From NCBI GenBank assembly GCA_963555705.1, contig OY743169.1:10044014-10108013 (forward strand): a DNA stretch of 64,000 bases. The letters run 5' to 3'. How positions within the stretch are numbered: the first letter of the stretch is position 1; each line of letters opens with the position of its first letter. This DNA is from Ligustrum vulgare (lineage: Eukaryota; Streptophyta; Magnoliopsida; Lamiales; Oleaceae). Under the pieces are notes generated by a model that saw nothing but the letters and a program-made list of their open reading frames with translations, was not told the DNA's origin and ran no database searches. Of this stretch, positions 47,601 through 58,700 are shown in pieces. The translations under genes and the position numbers were made by a program.

Positions 47601-48600
47601 AAGTACTGATTTGGACGACTCCCATAGTTCTGAAAGCATGGTCAACTCTAGAACTGAAAATAACATGAGCTCAGAGGTTGTTCAATTGAAGAAAGCTTCT
47701 CAACAGGCTCCATCAATTCGACACCATATCCAAAGCATGATTCCCCTCTGGCAGTGTGTCAACAAATGTAACTCCATCTGCTTCACTTCGTTTGAGCTCG
47801 CAGTCTTCTGAGACCTGTGGAGATTCGAAATCTCTAAATGAAGAATTTGTGTCACCTCCTAAAATTTTGGCTCTCAACAAATTTTGGTTTCATTCTTCTC
47901 CATTTTGTTAACCAAACTTCCATGGAAAATAATTCTCTCGGAATCCCACTTCCAAATTCTTTTGATTCTACCAAAATCTGAGACATGCAAGCCCTGGTTC
48001 AACACACGGGTTCTTATTCCGAACTGGAAAATCCTTCAATTGCTGATAATTCATCGATGTTGGGCCTCGAAGTGTTTCAGGAAGATTTTGACTTGGTAAA
48101 TGCCTTTCTCTCTATATGGATGAAGAGAACGAGAAAGAGAGTGAAATCAGAAAGGATGAGCACTCGAATTAGTCACTAACCACCGATTATTCTGTCGGGA
48201 CATGCTCAAAAAATTTTGATTTTAACGGAGAATCTTTGACTTTGAATATTAAACCCTCGACCTCAAGTTGGGGTAAATGCCCTTCACTAAAAACACCCCC
48301 ACCTTCCTCCATTAGCAACTGGGATTGATTTTTATGATATGTCAAAAATGTTCAACGGAATGGTCATCTCAAACGATTACAGAAACTAAAAGGGCAAGTT
48401 AGATGCTCGATGAAATGCTCCAACCAAATTATTTCTCATCCAATGGATGGAAGCGAGTACACTTGGCAATGGTTGTTGGAGCAGACACACTCGTGTCACG
48501 AATCTGCTGCCAAAACACAATCGAGAACAACAGAGATGAGTAGAAAGGGGAGTAACCATTTTCTGTTTTCCTTCCTGCTCTTATTTACATAATTGCAATT
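47600..48600 (+). other. Possible further captured coding remnants
   Basis: Higher GC and protein-like stretches (NSRTENNMSSEVVQLKKASQ at 47640-47705, ELENPSIADNSSMLGLEVFQ at 48010-48075) interrupted by stops and frameshifts. No family assigned with confidence. Intronless where readable. Confidence 0.35.
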
Positions 48601-49719
48601 TTCTGCTAACTACTATTTGCTATCTGTTTTTCACATTTCTTTTTACTAAATTTTACAAAGTTTTTCACTTGTGACTCGTTTAATCTACCTGCTAGCCACT
48701 ACAATATCCTCAATCAACAATTTTCAAGTCAAGGCAGAGTAGGCTGGCATTCAGTACATGTCGAAATCGCATGGCTGAAAAGGTGATTTTGGTTTCATCT
48801 TGTGCTTGGGACTGGACTCTTGGCATCCCTAGAGGAGGTCGGGATTCAACAGTAGCGATAAAGCAAGAAAGGATTTACTCAAGTCTTTGGTAATTTCTCG
48901 ATCTGCTCAAGGAATTGCAAAAACAAGGTGTACCCTACCCCTCTTTATTAATCCAATAATCTTTGCAAAATGTTGATCATATGTTAGAGCCTAAAGATTT
49001 TTGCAATCCATATGATATGTAGTTACTGCATTAAAGGGCTAATCAACTCTAAACATGATTACTTATCTTTGCCTATTCCGATAGTCTATTTGGTATGTTG
49101 AAATTAATTTATTAAATTTGCAATAGCATGTGAATAAAAAGTATTGTGTTATGTGAATTCGAGAAATATGCTCTCCGATCATAAGATAATTGTTGGTTCC
49201 GTTATTTCTTAGAACAAATCGAGAGCTACAACTAAGATTCAAAATAGAAAGTTCTTGGTTCAATTCTGAGAAAACCATTATGATTTATGAGCAATATGCC
49301 TGAAGGATTACAATTGATCATTTTGAAAATCATGAAAGCCTCACTATCTGTTAATATGCTAATTTAATTGATGAAATTCTATTGTAATTTTTGTCTCGTT
49401 ATTTACACGAGTTGAACTCAATTGCCTGCTGAATTTGAAGTTATTTGATCCGTTCTCATGATGATTCTTGCTATTTTATGTGATCTAAAGTTTAAATTGG
49501 AAATTAGCTGAGTTAAGTTGTAAAGTGACTCACACAATAACCAATTAAATAAAGCATCATATTTCTATGTGATCTATTTGAAAACCAATATAAACACTTA
49601 ATATACTTTAGCATAACCTTTCTGGGTACAATCTACATTGATTAACTCGCTCCAACCATTTTCTTCAATAACTAATCATATTAATTGGGAAAAGGTTTGC
49701 TTTAAATCAATTAAACTCC
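48601..49719. other. LTR element interior without recognised content
   Basis: AT-rich, no gag-pol motifs and no obvious repeats. Confidence 0.4.
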
Positions 49720-49975
49720 CGCTAAAACAAACTTGGGCTTATTGCTCAACATAAGCTCGGCTTATTCCTTGCCTAACATAAGCTCGAGCTCATTAATTAA
49801 CATGAGCTCGGCTTATCATTTCTTAACATTAACTCGAGCTCATTATATAAATATAAGCTTGGCCTATTATTTCCTAACACAAGCTCGGGCTTATGTGCTA
49901 ACATGAGCTCGACCTATAACTCTCGCTAAAAAATGCTTGGGCTTATTACTCAACATAATATATTCCTTACTTAAA
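49720..49975. repeat. Tandem repeat array 1 (AAGCTCGGGCTTATT type)
   Basis: Diverged units of roughly 25-50 bp around the motif taacataagctcgggcttat, inside the LTR element. The same unit reappears at 51830-52340. Confidence 0.75.
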
Positions 49976-50162
49976 CTTATCAATAGGTTATATTATCAAT
50001 GCAAGTCATAATCCATCGCCAATCTGAGTTTAGCTTCTATGCCCTCCAGTCACCGAACGAAAACAATTGTGATAATTGCAGAAGGCCTACCATACAATCA
50101 CATTGTGAATGATTTAAAAGGCTGACCACAAAGCAAGACTTTACAAATTATCTCAAAAAACA

Positions 50163-50540
50163 CAAGGTCAAATAATTTACAATGTCTCATATGGTAAGGT
50201 GTTACAAGTTATTTTCTCGCAAATAATTTACAATGTCTCATATGGCAAGGCGTTACAAATTATTTCATTACAAATAATTTACAATGTCTCATATGGTACG
50301 ACATTACAAATTATTTTCTCGAAAATAATTTACAATGTCTCATATGATAAGGCGTTACAAATTATTTTCTCACAAATAATTTACAATATCTCATATGACA
50401 AGGCGTTACAAATTATTTCCTTACGAATAATTTACAATGTCTCATGTGGCAACGCGTTACAAATTATTTATTCGCAAATAATTTACAATGTCTCATATGA
50501 CAAAACGTTACAAATTATTTCCTCATAAATAAATTATAAA
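50163..50540. repeat. 51-bp tandem repeat, about 7 units
   Basis: Unit caaataatttacaatgtctc + atatggcaaggcgttacaaa + ttatttcct, period exactly 51 bp. Because 51 is a multiple of three, a 109-codon frame (50199-50528) runs through it as a 17-residue repeat (LQIIFSQIIYNVSYDKA). I regard translation as unproven. Confidence 0.88.
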
Positions 50541-50599
50541 GTCGACCAAAATGTCCGACATGACGAATTATTTCAGCACGAGTGATTTACGGGGTCAAC

Positions 50600-51660
50600 A
50601 ATCATGCCCTGGCTCACAGATTGTTTCCCTACAAAGAGTTTATAAGGTCGGTCTATATGCCTAACCTATCAAACTATCTCTTTTTTACACAAAGTCAAGG
50701 GTTTGATCCTTTCTTTATACAAAAAAGTCTACAAGGTCGGCCTACTTGCCCGACCGATTTCCTTAAATTACGCAAAGTCAAGGGTTTGACCCTTCTTTAT
50801 GCAAAATATTTACGAGGTCAGCCTAAATGATGACCTGACTAACAATTCCCTTAAACTACACAAAGTCAAATAATTTAGAAGGTCAGTCACATGGCACGAC
50901 TTTATAAACTATTTTCTCAAAAACACTAAGTCGAGGACCTGACCATTTCTTTGTGTAAATTATTTATAAGGTCGGCCTTGCTCAACCTTAAAATTGTTTT
51001 CCATGAATTCACAAAAGTCAAAAGCTTGGCCATTTCATTGTGTAAATCATATATAAGGTCGGTCTCGCTCGACGTTACAAATTATTTTTCATAAACTCAC
51101 AAAAGTGCAGGGCTTGACCCCCCCTTTGCGCTAAAGTCCATAAGGTCGGCCATGACCGACCTGTATAACTATACTTCAAATTGTAAAGGCTAACCCCCTG
51201 CTTTGAACTAGAAACTCACAAAGTCGACAAATACGACCTTTTCAAACCATTCTTGAAGTAACGAGATTGGTTCAAATACCCGGCCCATGGAATCAATTTA
51301 CGAACAAAACGAGAGTATCATGTACTTAAATGAAACTTGTGAATTTGTTCACAAAAATTACAAACAGTCCATGAGGCATACCCAGGGTAAAAGACAAGTC
51401 TACAAAATTTTTATGAAAATAAGTTCAAAGCACGGGCTCGCTGCCATCTTCAACACGCCCGACCTGTCAACCATTCTTATAAATTACATAAAATCAAGGA
51501 CTTAGCCCATTCTCTGTGCGAAAATTTACAAGGTCTACTACAATGCCCGACTTTATAAATAAATTCCTAAAAATCACAGAGTGAAGGGCTTGACCCCTTC
51601 TTTATAAAAATAATTTACAAGGTCGCTCACAAGGTACGACCTTCCCAAGTTATTAATGAC
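50600..51660. repeat. Degenerate AAGGTCGGCC...CCCGACC repeat region
   Basis: Recurring (t)acaaggtcggcc, agtcaagggcttgacccctt and cccgacct blocks at irregular 80-120-bp spacing. Related words (gtcgggttctcccgacct, ggtcggcctgtcc) also occur in the LTR. Confidence 0.6.
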
Positions 51661-51829
51661 ACTACCTAACAAAATTGTTTCTTGCCCACGCGCAAGCGCT
51701 CAAAACCTTAACCACGAGCAAACAATTAAATAATTGCTCATGCAAGTACACATGGTCATTCTCAAGCAGTCAAGTAATCAAATAACATAATGAAGTCCTC
51801 GGATCTACATAAGCCCATGTTTATTACCT

Positions 51830-52340
51830 TACATGCTCGGGCTTATTTACATTCTACATAATGCTCGGGTTTATTACATAACATAAGCTTCGCTTATTCT
51901 TCCTTACTATAAGCTCAAGCTTATTACATAACATAAACTCGTGCTTAATTCTCGCTAACATATGCTCGAGCTCATTACTTAACATAAGTTCATGCTTCAC
52001 TCTCAGCTCATTCCTTAATATAACCTCGACTTATTCTTACATGACATAAGCTCGAGCTCATTACTTAACATGAGCTCAACTTATTATTTTTTAATAAAGG
52101 CTTGAACTCATTACTTAACATGAGCTCAGCCTATTATTGCTTAATTTCTCGAAGTTTATTACATAACATAAGCTCGTACTTAATTCGCGCTAGTGTAAGC
52201 TCGGGCTTATTACCTAACATAAGCTCGGGCTTATTACCTAACATAAGCTCGGTTTGTTCCTAGCTTAAACATAAGTTCGAGCTCATTAATTAACATGGGC
52301 TTGGCTTATAATTTATCAACATAAGTTGCAACATAACCAT
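51830..52340. repeat. Tandem repeat array 2 (AAGCTCGGGCTTATT type)
   Basis: Same motif as array 1, with the best units near 52195-52250 as a perfect doubled 24-mer (ctcgggcttattacctaaca + taag). The two arrays bracket the 51-bp and GGTCGG repeats. Confidence 0.75.
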
Positions 52341-52797
52341 CGCATCACATCCTACCAAAACCACGCTGCCTCATGTCCATCTCTCCTTGAGCTTGATGAG
52401 GGATGCTCGGGGGCTTATAATTAATCTAAATTCTGTTTTGCGTGGGCAGCTAAAAATTCCTACTTCAATATGGCAACTGGAGATTATACAACCTTATCCT
52501 AATACTGCCATCAAGACTCCTACGTCTCCCGACCATCCGGATAACCTAATTCTACCTGGAATGTGCTACAGGGTCTTCAACTATTGTCCGGCACATAAAG
52601 GACAAGACCTCTGCTTGTGAATTAGTGAGACTCATGAGATGGGACGAATGTAAGAACACTGTCAGTTGTTCTCAAGATTTGGTAAGAGAAAGTATTTTGC
52701 TAGAAGTGAGATCCCTGTTTCACAGCATGACCTTAACCTTACTATAGCAATAATTAAACTTGATATGACATACGTCTAGAGGCCGGAGCTCGACCTC

Positions 52798-52814
52798 TGA
52801 CGTACGGGGGCTAA
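52798..52814 (+). promoter_or_regulatory. Polypurine tract region before the 3' LTR
   Basis: gtacgggggctaa immediately before the LTR start. The run is short and impure, but its position is right. Confidence 0.5.
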
Positions 52815-53537
52815 CGATCGATATATTTTTGGTCATTCCATTATTAGAATATTACTTGATCATGGGAATTTTAAGTTGTCCTAAAATAGGCCGGGTAATT
52901 GGAATATAAGCAGATCGGCCCGTCCTGATAATATGGCTGGCTTATGTGCCCGACCTAATATTGCCCGATCTCCGATTCATTTATCTTTAAGGGGGATCTA
53001 AATGCCCGGGCTCGCCTCCCCACAGAGCCCGACCTCATCAAAAAATTTCATTCATGATAGGATATATGGTCGGCCTGTCCACATCGCGCTTAGAAGCCTA
53101 ACATAGATAGGACTTCGAATCTTCTTCATTAATCGGCTTCATTCATGGACCTCCTTCTTGGGCCTCTATAACAAGACGTATCTTTGAGGAAACCTCCTAA
53201 AAAAGGGAACCTCTATTCTTGTAAGGATAAAATTCTCCTTAAAATGTAAGTTTATATAAAAAGATTCCTTCTTCAATTAAAGAATGTTATGGGTTTTTTT
53301 CAGCCCTATAAATACAAATCTTTTGATCACATATATTCATTCAATATTCTTTACGTTTTTCCAGATATATATTCTCTCTCTATTTTTCTCCTGAATACTA
53401 ATTCTCACACCGGATGGGCGACGGGGAGAATCCTCATCGCCTTTTTGCAGGTCATCCAAGGAGAGTTCATTCATCTTTTCCAGAAATCAAGCATCACTAT
53501 ATCTTGCCACGTCAATTTTAGAATTTTTTACAGCATC

Positions 53538-53538
<1 letters not shown>
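52815..53538 (+). repeat. 3' LTR (724 bp)
   Basis: Starts CGATCGATATA (terminal T changed to C relative to the 5' LTR) and ends CAGCATCA. TATA-like CCTATAAATAC near 53304. Confidence 0.88.

Positions 53539-53609
<71 letters not shown>
53539..53609. repeat. (AAT)n microsatellite flanking the LTR element
   Basis: About 23-24 AAT units begin immediately after the 3' LTR. The left flank ends in four AAT units, so the element landed in an AAT repeat. Confidence 0.93.
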
Positions 53610-53610
<1 letters not shown>

Positions 53611-53993
53611 TGAAATTAAGGGGGTGTATATAATTTAAAAAAATTACGAATTCTAATAAATTTCATGAATTTGAATAGATTTTCACAAAATTCATAAGAA
53701 TCCCATTAAAAATGTGAAATTTCAAATGAGTTTTTTTTATGTATTTTTAAGATTGAAATTCATCCAAATCTATTAAAATTTTGTTATTATTTATAAATTA
53801 ATGAGTTATTGATGATGCCTAAATTTTAAAATATTTCATATAAATTCATTAAAATCTTAACCGTGGGACGCCAATATTTTAAACAATTTTATTAAAATAC
53901 ATTAAAATTTTAATTAAGGATCCCTGAATTTTGATTACTTTTAAAAATTTATCAAAATCATTTCAGGATGCCTCATAAATATTTTCATACTTT

Positions 53994-54072
53994 TTTTTTT
54001 TTAAAAACGCCAACCCTCCCTATAGGACTCGAACCCAAGTGAGATACCTGATAATGGGACTGCCCATGGTCC
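53994..54072 (-). mobile_element. Short tRNA-SINE fragment with 16-bp target duplication
   Basis: Flanked by taaatattttcatact (53978-53993) and taaatattttcttact (54073-54088). Read on the minus strand it contains a B box in GGGTTCGAGTCC and ends in an A run (plus-strand T12). Only about 79 bp, so truncated. Confidence 0.6.
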
Positions 54073-54088
54073 TAAATATTTTCTTACT

Positions 54089-55725
54089 TATTTAATGTGT
54101 ATTTGACGTTGTTTAAAAAAAATTGTGGTTTTGAATAGTGTTTTTTAGGAAATATATGATTAAAAAGTAAAAAATCTTTTCAAAATTTTTATGCAATATT
54201 ATTTTATTTATAAATGTGTGGTTAAAAAAAAAAAAAGAGAGAGAAAATCATAGTTTTAAAATAATGAAAAGTGAAAATTACACCCACCCCTACTTTTAAA
54301 GATTCAAATTCAAATATAAGACCAAACATATATAATCAGATTCTCTCCAACCCCTACATTTCATCATTTCTCTCAAACCTACCTTGAACATCATTCGCCT
54401 CTTCCCCGTGCAGCCATCATCAATGCGCCGCAGTGTCGGGCTCACGGCGCCATCACCGAACCTATCCTAACCCTAATTATATATTCTCTCCATCCTACCT
54501 TTGAACATCCACAACCACCTCTTCCTGGCGGCGGCCATCGAAGATTTCCGCCTCTTCCACCCATGGCCACACACCATCCTCATCGGACCAGCAGCTGCTT
54601 TGAACGTAAGTAAGAAGCGGCTCTCCCCGCTGATTCAGTGTTGCTGGTGTGATTTGTTTATTTTATGGTGTAGTGGTGGTGCAGTCGGTGAAGTGTGTCG
54701 GTGGTGGTGGTGCAAGTGTTTGGTGGTGGTAGTGGTGGTGGTGCGGTGGGCGTCTGCAATGTCAACGATGTAGTCGGAGGCTAGTAGCCCAATGGTTGAA
54801 GGTGGAGGTGGTTGCCCTGGTTGAGTCTGACTTAGCATATTTCATGAAGCAGCGATTCCGATTCTTCTAAAATTTGAAGGATTTTCAATTCTGAAAGGGC
54901 TCCCAGATTCCGAAAGATGGTGGTTTTGTATTGAGATAGTGGAATTTTGTTATTGGAATTCAGAGTTGGGGTAGGGTTTTGCTAGTGGTGATGGCGACGG
55001 CATCGTGGTAATGGTGGTGGCGTTGAAATCGTGTTAGTGGTGGGTGAAAATAGTAATTTATAATTGTTCATGTATGTGACGTCACAAATATATGTGACCT
55101 AAACAGATCAAATAATTATGATTTAAAAATATTCACGATATAATAATTTGATAAGTAGTATTTAATTTAACATTTTGTGACCTACTCATTTGAGAAGTTG
55201 CGTCCTTAAAATTTTTTTTGACTAAAAAATTGTTAATGAGATCTAAAAATAAGTTTGATTTGATTAATAAAATATTTTTAATTACTTAATTTAATTAATC
55301 AAGCATAATTACAACCTGATTTTTAAAATTGAGTAATGCTACTTGCACCCCACATATAACTTCATGTTTGACACCACACTCACATGGGGTGTGGGGTCCA
55401 ATACACAATTATAATCGAACCTCACACTCCATGTGAGTATATTGTGTGAAGGTATGGATATGTTGAAAATAGAATTATCCTTTAAAATTATACAAGTTTT
55501 ATCTCACTTTCAAATTTGCAATTATAATTTCCTCCGATGAACGTCAAAATTGTGGTTAAAAGCACGCTAACTAATTTCTTACAAAAAGGGTGGCGCTAAT
55601 GAGTCGCCACGTATAGCATCCCGCGCTCCACGATTAATCCTCCTCACTATCCTTACTTTATTCGTCCTCAATCAAATCGACCCCTCTGAAAATTTCTCAC
55701 TTGATTTCATACTCACAGACCATCA
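54089..55725. other. Intergenic region upstream of the DUF1350 gene
   Basis: 54290-55330 is a mosaic with a CT-rich part, GGTGGT triplet runs (54690-54780 and 54985-55040) and GTGACCTA-type words. It resembles 59090-60010 in layout and may be another copy of the same unknown repeat. 55350-55450 has inverted caccccaca/tgtggggt words. The last 150 bp includes a GCCACGT box near 55606 and is the likely promoter of the DUF1350 gene. Confidence 0.4.
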
Positions 55726-58700
55726 ATGGCGACTGCTCCTCTCACTTGTAATAATCCTCAAAAACTCAAACTCAAACCCCCATTTCTCGACAATTCGACA
55801 TATTCTCCCTCCCATATTCCTCGAAATTACAAAAAGCCCAGGCACTGGCGATCTTTATCTCCACGCATGGCAATAAACTCCAACTCGTATGCTCAAATCG
55901 GTAGAAGAATTAACAATGTGAAAATTACGTATGATTATAGTAATAGGATTTACAAAAGGCTTGATTCTTGTCTAGTAATCCCTCCGCCCCTAGGCGTGAA
56001 ACCTAAAGCACTCATCAAATTCCTGGGCGGCGCGTTTATTGGAGCTGTGCCAGAAGTTAGTTACAGGTACTCTATCATCTATTATTGAACGCAATTATTA
56101 CAATTTATAAATTAATTTATAAACAACACAATTTTTCAAACCATTTTTTATTCCACACATATTTTTCCTTCCCAATTTTCAACCTTACATTTTACTCAAA
56201 AATATAAATAAACCAATTTATTACCACAAATTTGGTGCATTTTGATTAATCTCAGTATTAAAATCTTTAAATCAATAATTATATTTAATGAACTAAAATC
56301 TTACATTTATTAATAAAATAAATAGATAAATAATAACAATCAAATCACATTAAATAATAAATATTAAATTAATAATGATATTTCTTTATAATTATTATTT
56401 TTTATTAATTTATTAGAATTTAATAATAAATAAAATAATAGCCTGTTTGTTTTTTTTTTTATTAAAAATCAGATTTTTATCAAAATAAAGTAAACAATTA
56501 ATCACAACCATATATTTCATGAGTCCTAAAACTTTTTAACAACACATCTCATCAATTTTTATAAAAAAACAGGGGCTAAATTAAAATCTATTAATCTTAA
56601 AAGATAGAAAAGATAGATTGAATAAGTACTTGTTGTAAAGGGGAAGAGAGAGCAAAATGGGGAATATTGGAAAACTTCAAATATGGTGTAAAACTGTAAA
56701 TGAATTATTACACAAAAATTTACACCATATTCACCTAACCGCTGGAGAGTTTTTTGCAACAAATTTGTCATCCGGTCTAAAAGCTAGTCTTTTGACATGT
56801 CCCACGCAGTTTGAACAAGGGGGCACAATTTTTAATAAATAGGTAGCAGTGTCTAATACCGTGCTAATCATCTTGCCAAAAAACATAAGCAGGTGTGGGG
56901 GTGGGGATGCCGTTCCTAGAAAAGATAGATTGAATAAGTACTTGTTGTAAAGGGGAAGAGAGAGCAAAATGGGGAATATTGGAAAACTTCAAATATGGTG
57001 TAAAACTCTAAATGAATTATTACACAAAAATTTACACCATATTCACCTAACCACTGGAGAGTTTTTTGCAACTAATTTGTCATCCGGCCTAAAAGCTAGT
57101 CTTTTGACATGTCCCATGCATGCTGGACAAGGGGGCACAATTTTTAATAAATAGGTATCAGTGTCTAATATCGTGCTAATCATCTAGCCAAAAAACATAA
57201 GCGGGTTTGTGGGCGGGGATGCCGTTCCAGTCCCCGCCCTGTTGGACAGGGAGGGATGTCCAAAATCCCTATTTATATCCCTATTTGTTATTTTGTATTT
57301 TTTTAATTCTTAAATTATTTTGATTTAGATACTATATTTAGATAAGAGCATAATGAGTTAAGAATATTACCATACTAAATATAATAAAACTTAATCGAAT
57401 TAAACTAAAATATGCTCAAGCAATTAATCAATATTTGTGGGGAGATATTAAAGCATTTTATCGATGTAGCCCCAATTATGTTTAACATGTAACAATCAAA
57501 ATCAAATTAGTCTAAATTAATTTTTGTTCAAGCATCTAATCTTATAATTTATATTCTTCTCTTTTATATATTTAACTAGCTAAAATCAAATTAGCATATT
57601 TCACCAAATAACTAAGGTCCATTTAATTGCGAGAGTGGAATTTGGGTGGAAAAAAAACGAATTCCTGGGAATTGGAAGTTTAATGTGTTTAATTTGTTTA
57701 ATTTTTTATGTAAAAAAAGAAGAGTCTTTCAAATTTTGTTGTTTGATTAACATTATTTTCCATAGAAAAAATAAAAGAAATTTTTGCTATTTCAATCAAA
57801 TTTTTAAAATTTTTTTTTCATATATTTGTACTTGATAATAATAATGTTAATTTCTAGAAAAAAATAAGTCAATTAACAACAACAAAAATGACCAAACGAG
57901 GCGAAAATGATTTTCCACCTACCTAAGGTGGAAAACCAATGCCTACCAAAGTGCTAAGAAAACCAATACCTCAAAATCAATGAAAATAATGAATCTCAAG
58001 AAATGTTGGAAAACGAATTCTATGGAAAATTTAGGCAACCAAACGGTATAAAAGTTGGAAAATGGAAAAAAATTTCCTCTTTCCATGGAATTTTTTTGAT
58101 ATCAAACAAGGCTTAAGATCATCTCCAGTGTATATAAGTAGATATACAAAATAGATGGAATTGAAGTACACAAAATGTACCTACAGTTCTTCCCTATTAT
58201 TCATACCTTGATTTCATGTCATCTAATCTTAAAATATACAATTCTTACAGGAGAGCTTATATCTGTTGAGTAGAGTAAAGTCCAAATATTTATGTAAAGT
58301 GAATTAGAATTCCTTGTAATATGTGACAAATGCTCATGTTTCGGAACGTATTCTAAGTTTTACATCATAAAATCATTAGTGAGATCATTTGGACTCAAAA
58401 TATGCTAGGTTTACAATCATGTCTCATGGGATTGTATTTGCGGTCTAAGGTACTAGATGCAACCGATACAAACTTTCTTCTATAGTTACTCAAAAAGTGT
58501 ATACTAACTGAAATTGCAAAAGCAATAAGATGTGCCATCATTTTCAACTTCTCTTCAAAATTATTCATGACTAACTGTATACCTAATGGATTAAATAGTA
58601 TCTGTACAGAAATGGCGAGTCATATTAAATAGCACCTTAACTTAATCAAATATAATGCAAATATTTTTTATGCGTGTGGGGACGGTGACGAATTGGTGGT

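Larger units (their letters stand above)
45276..53538 (+). mobile_element. Non-autonomous LTR retrotransposon (LARD-like) with 5-bp target duplication
   Basis: 8263 bp with LTRs at 45276-46017 and 52815-53538, flanked by ATAAT (45271-45275 and 53539-53543). PBS-like TTGGCGCCGTCTGTGGGAA follows the 5' LTR and a purine tract (acgggggctaa) precedes the 3' LTR. No gag, protease, reverse transcriptase, RNase H or integrase motif is visible in any frame across the 6.8-kb interior. The interior holds captured host gene pieces (46870-48180) and long tandem-repeat arrays (49720-52340). The orientation is set by PBS, PPT and LTR TATA. Large size without coding defines a LARD-type element dependent on a partner. 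Confidence 0.88.
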
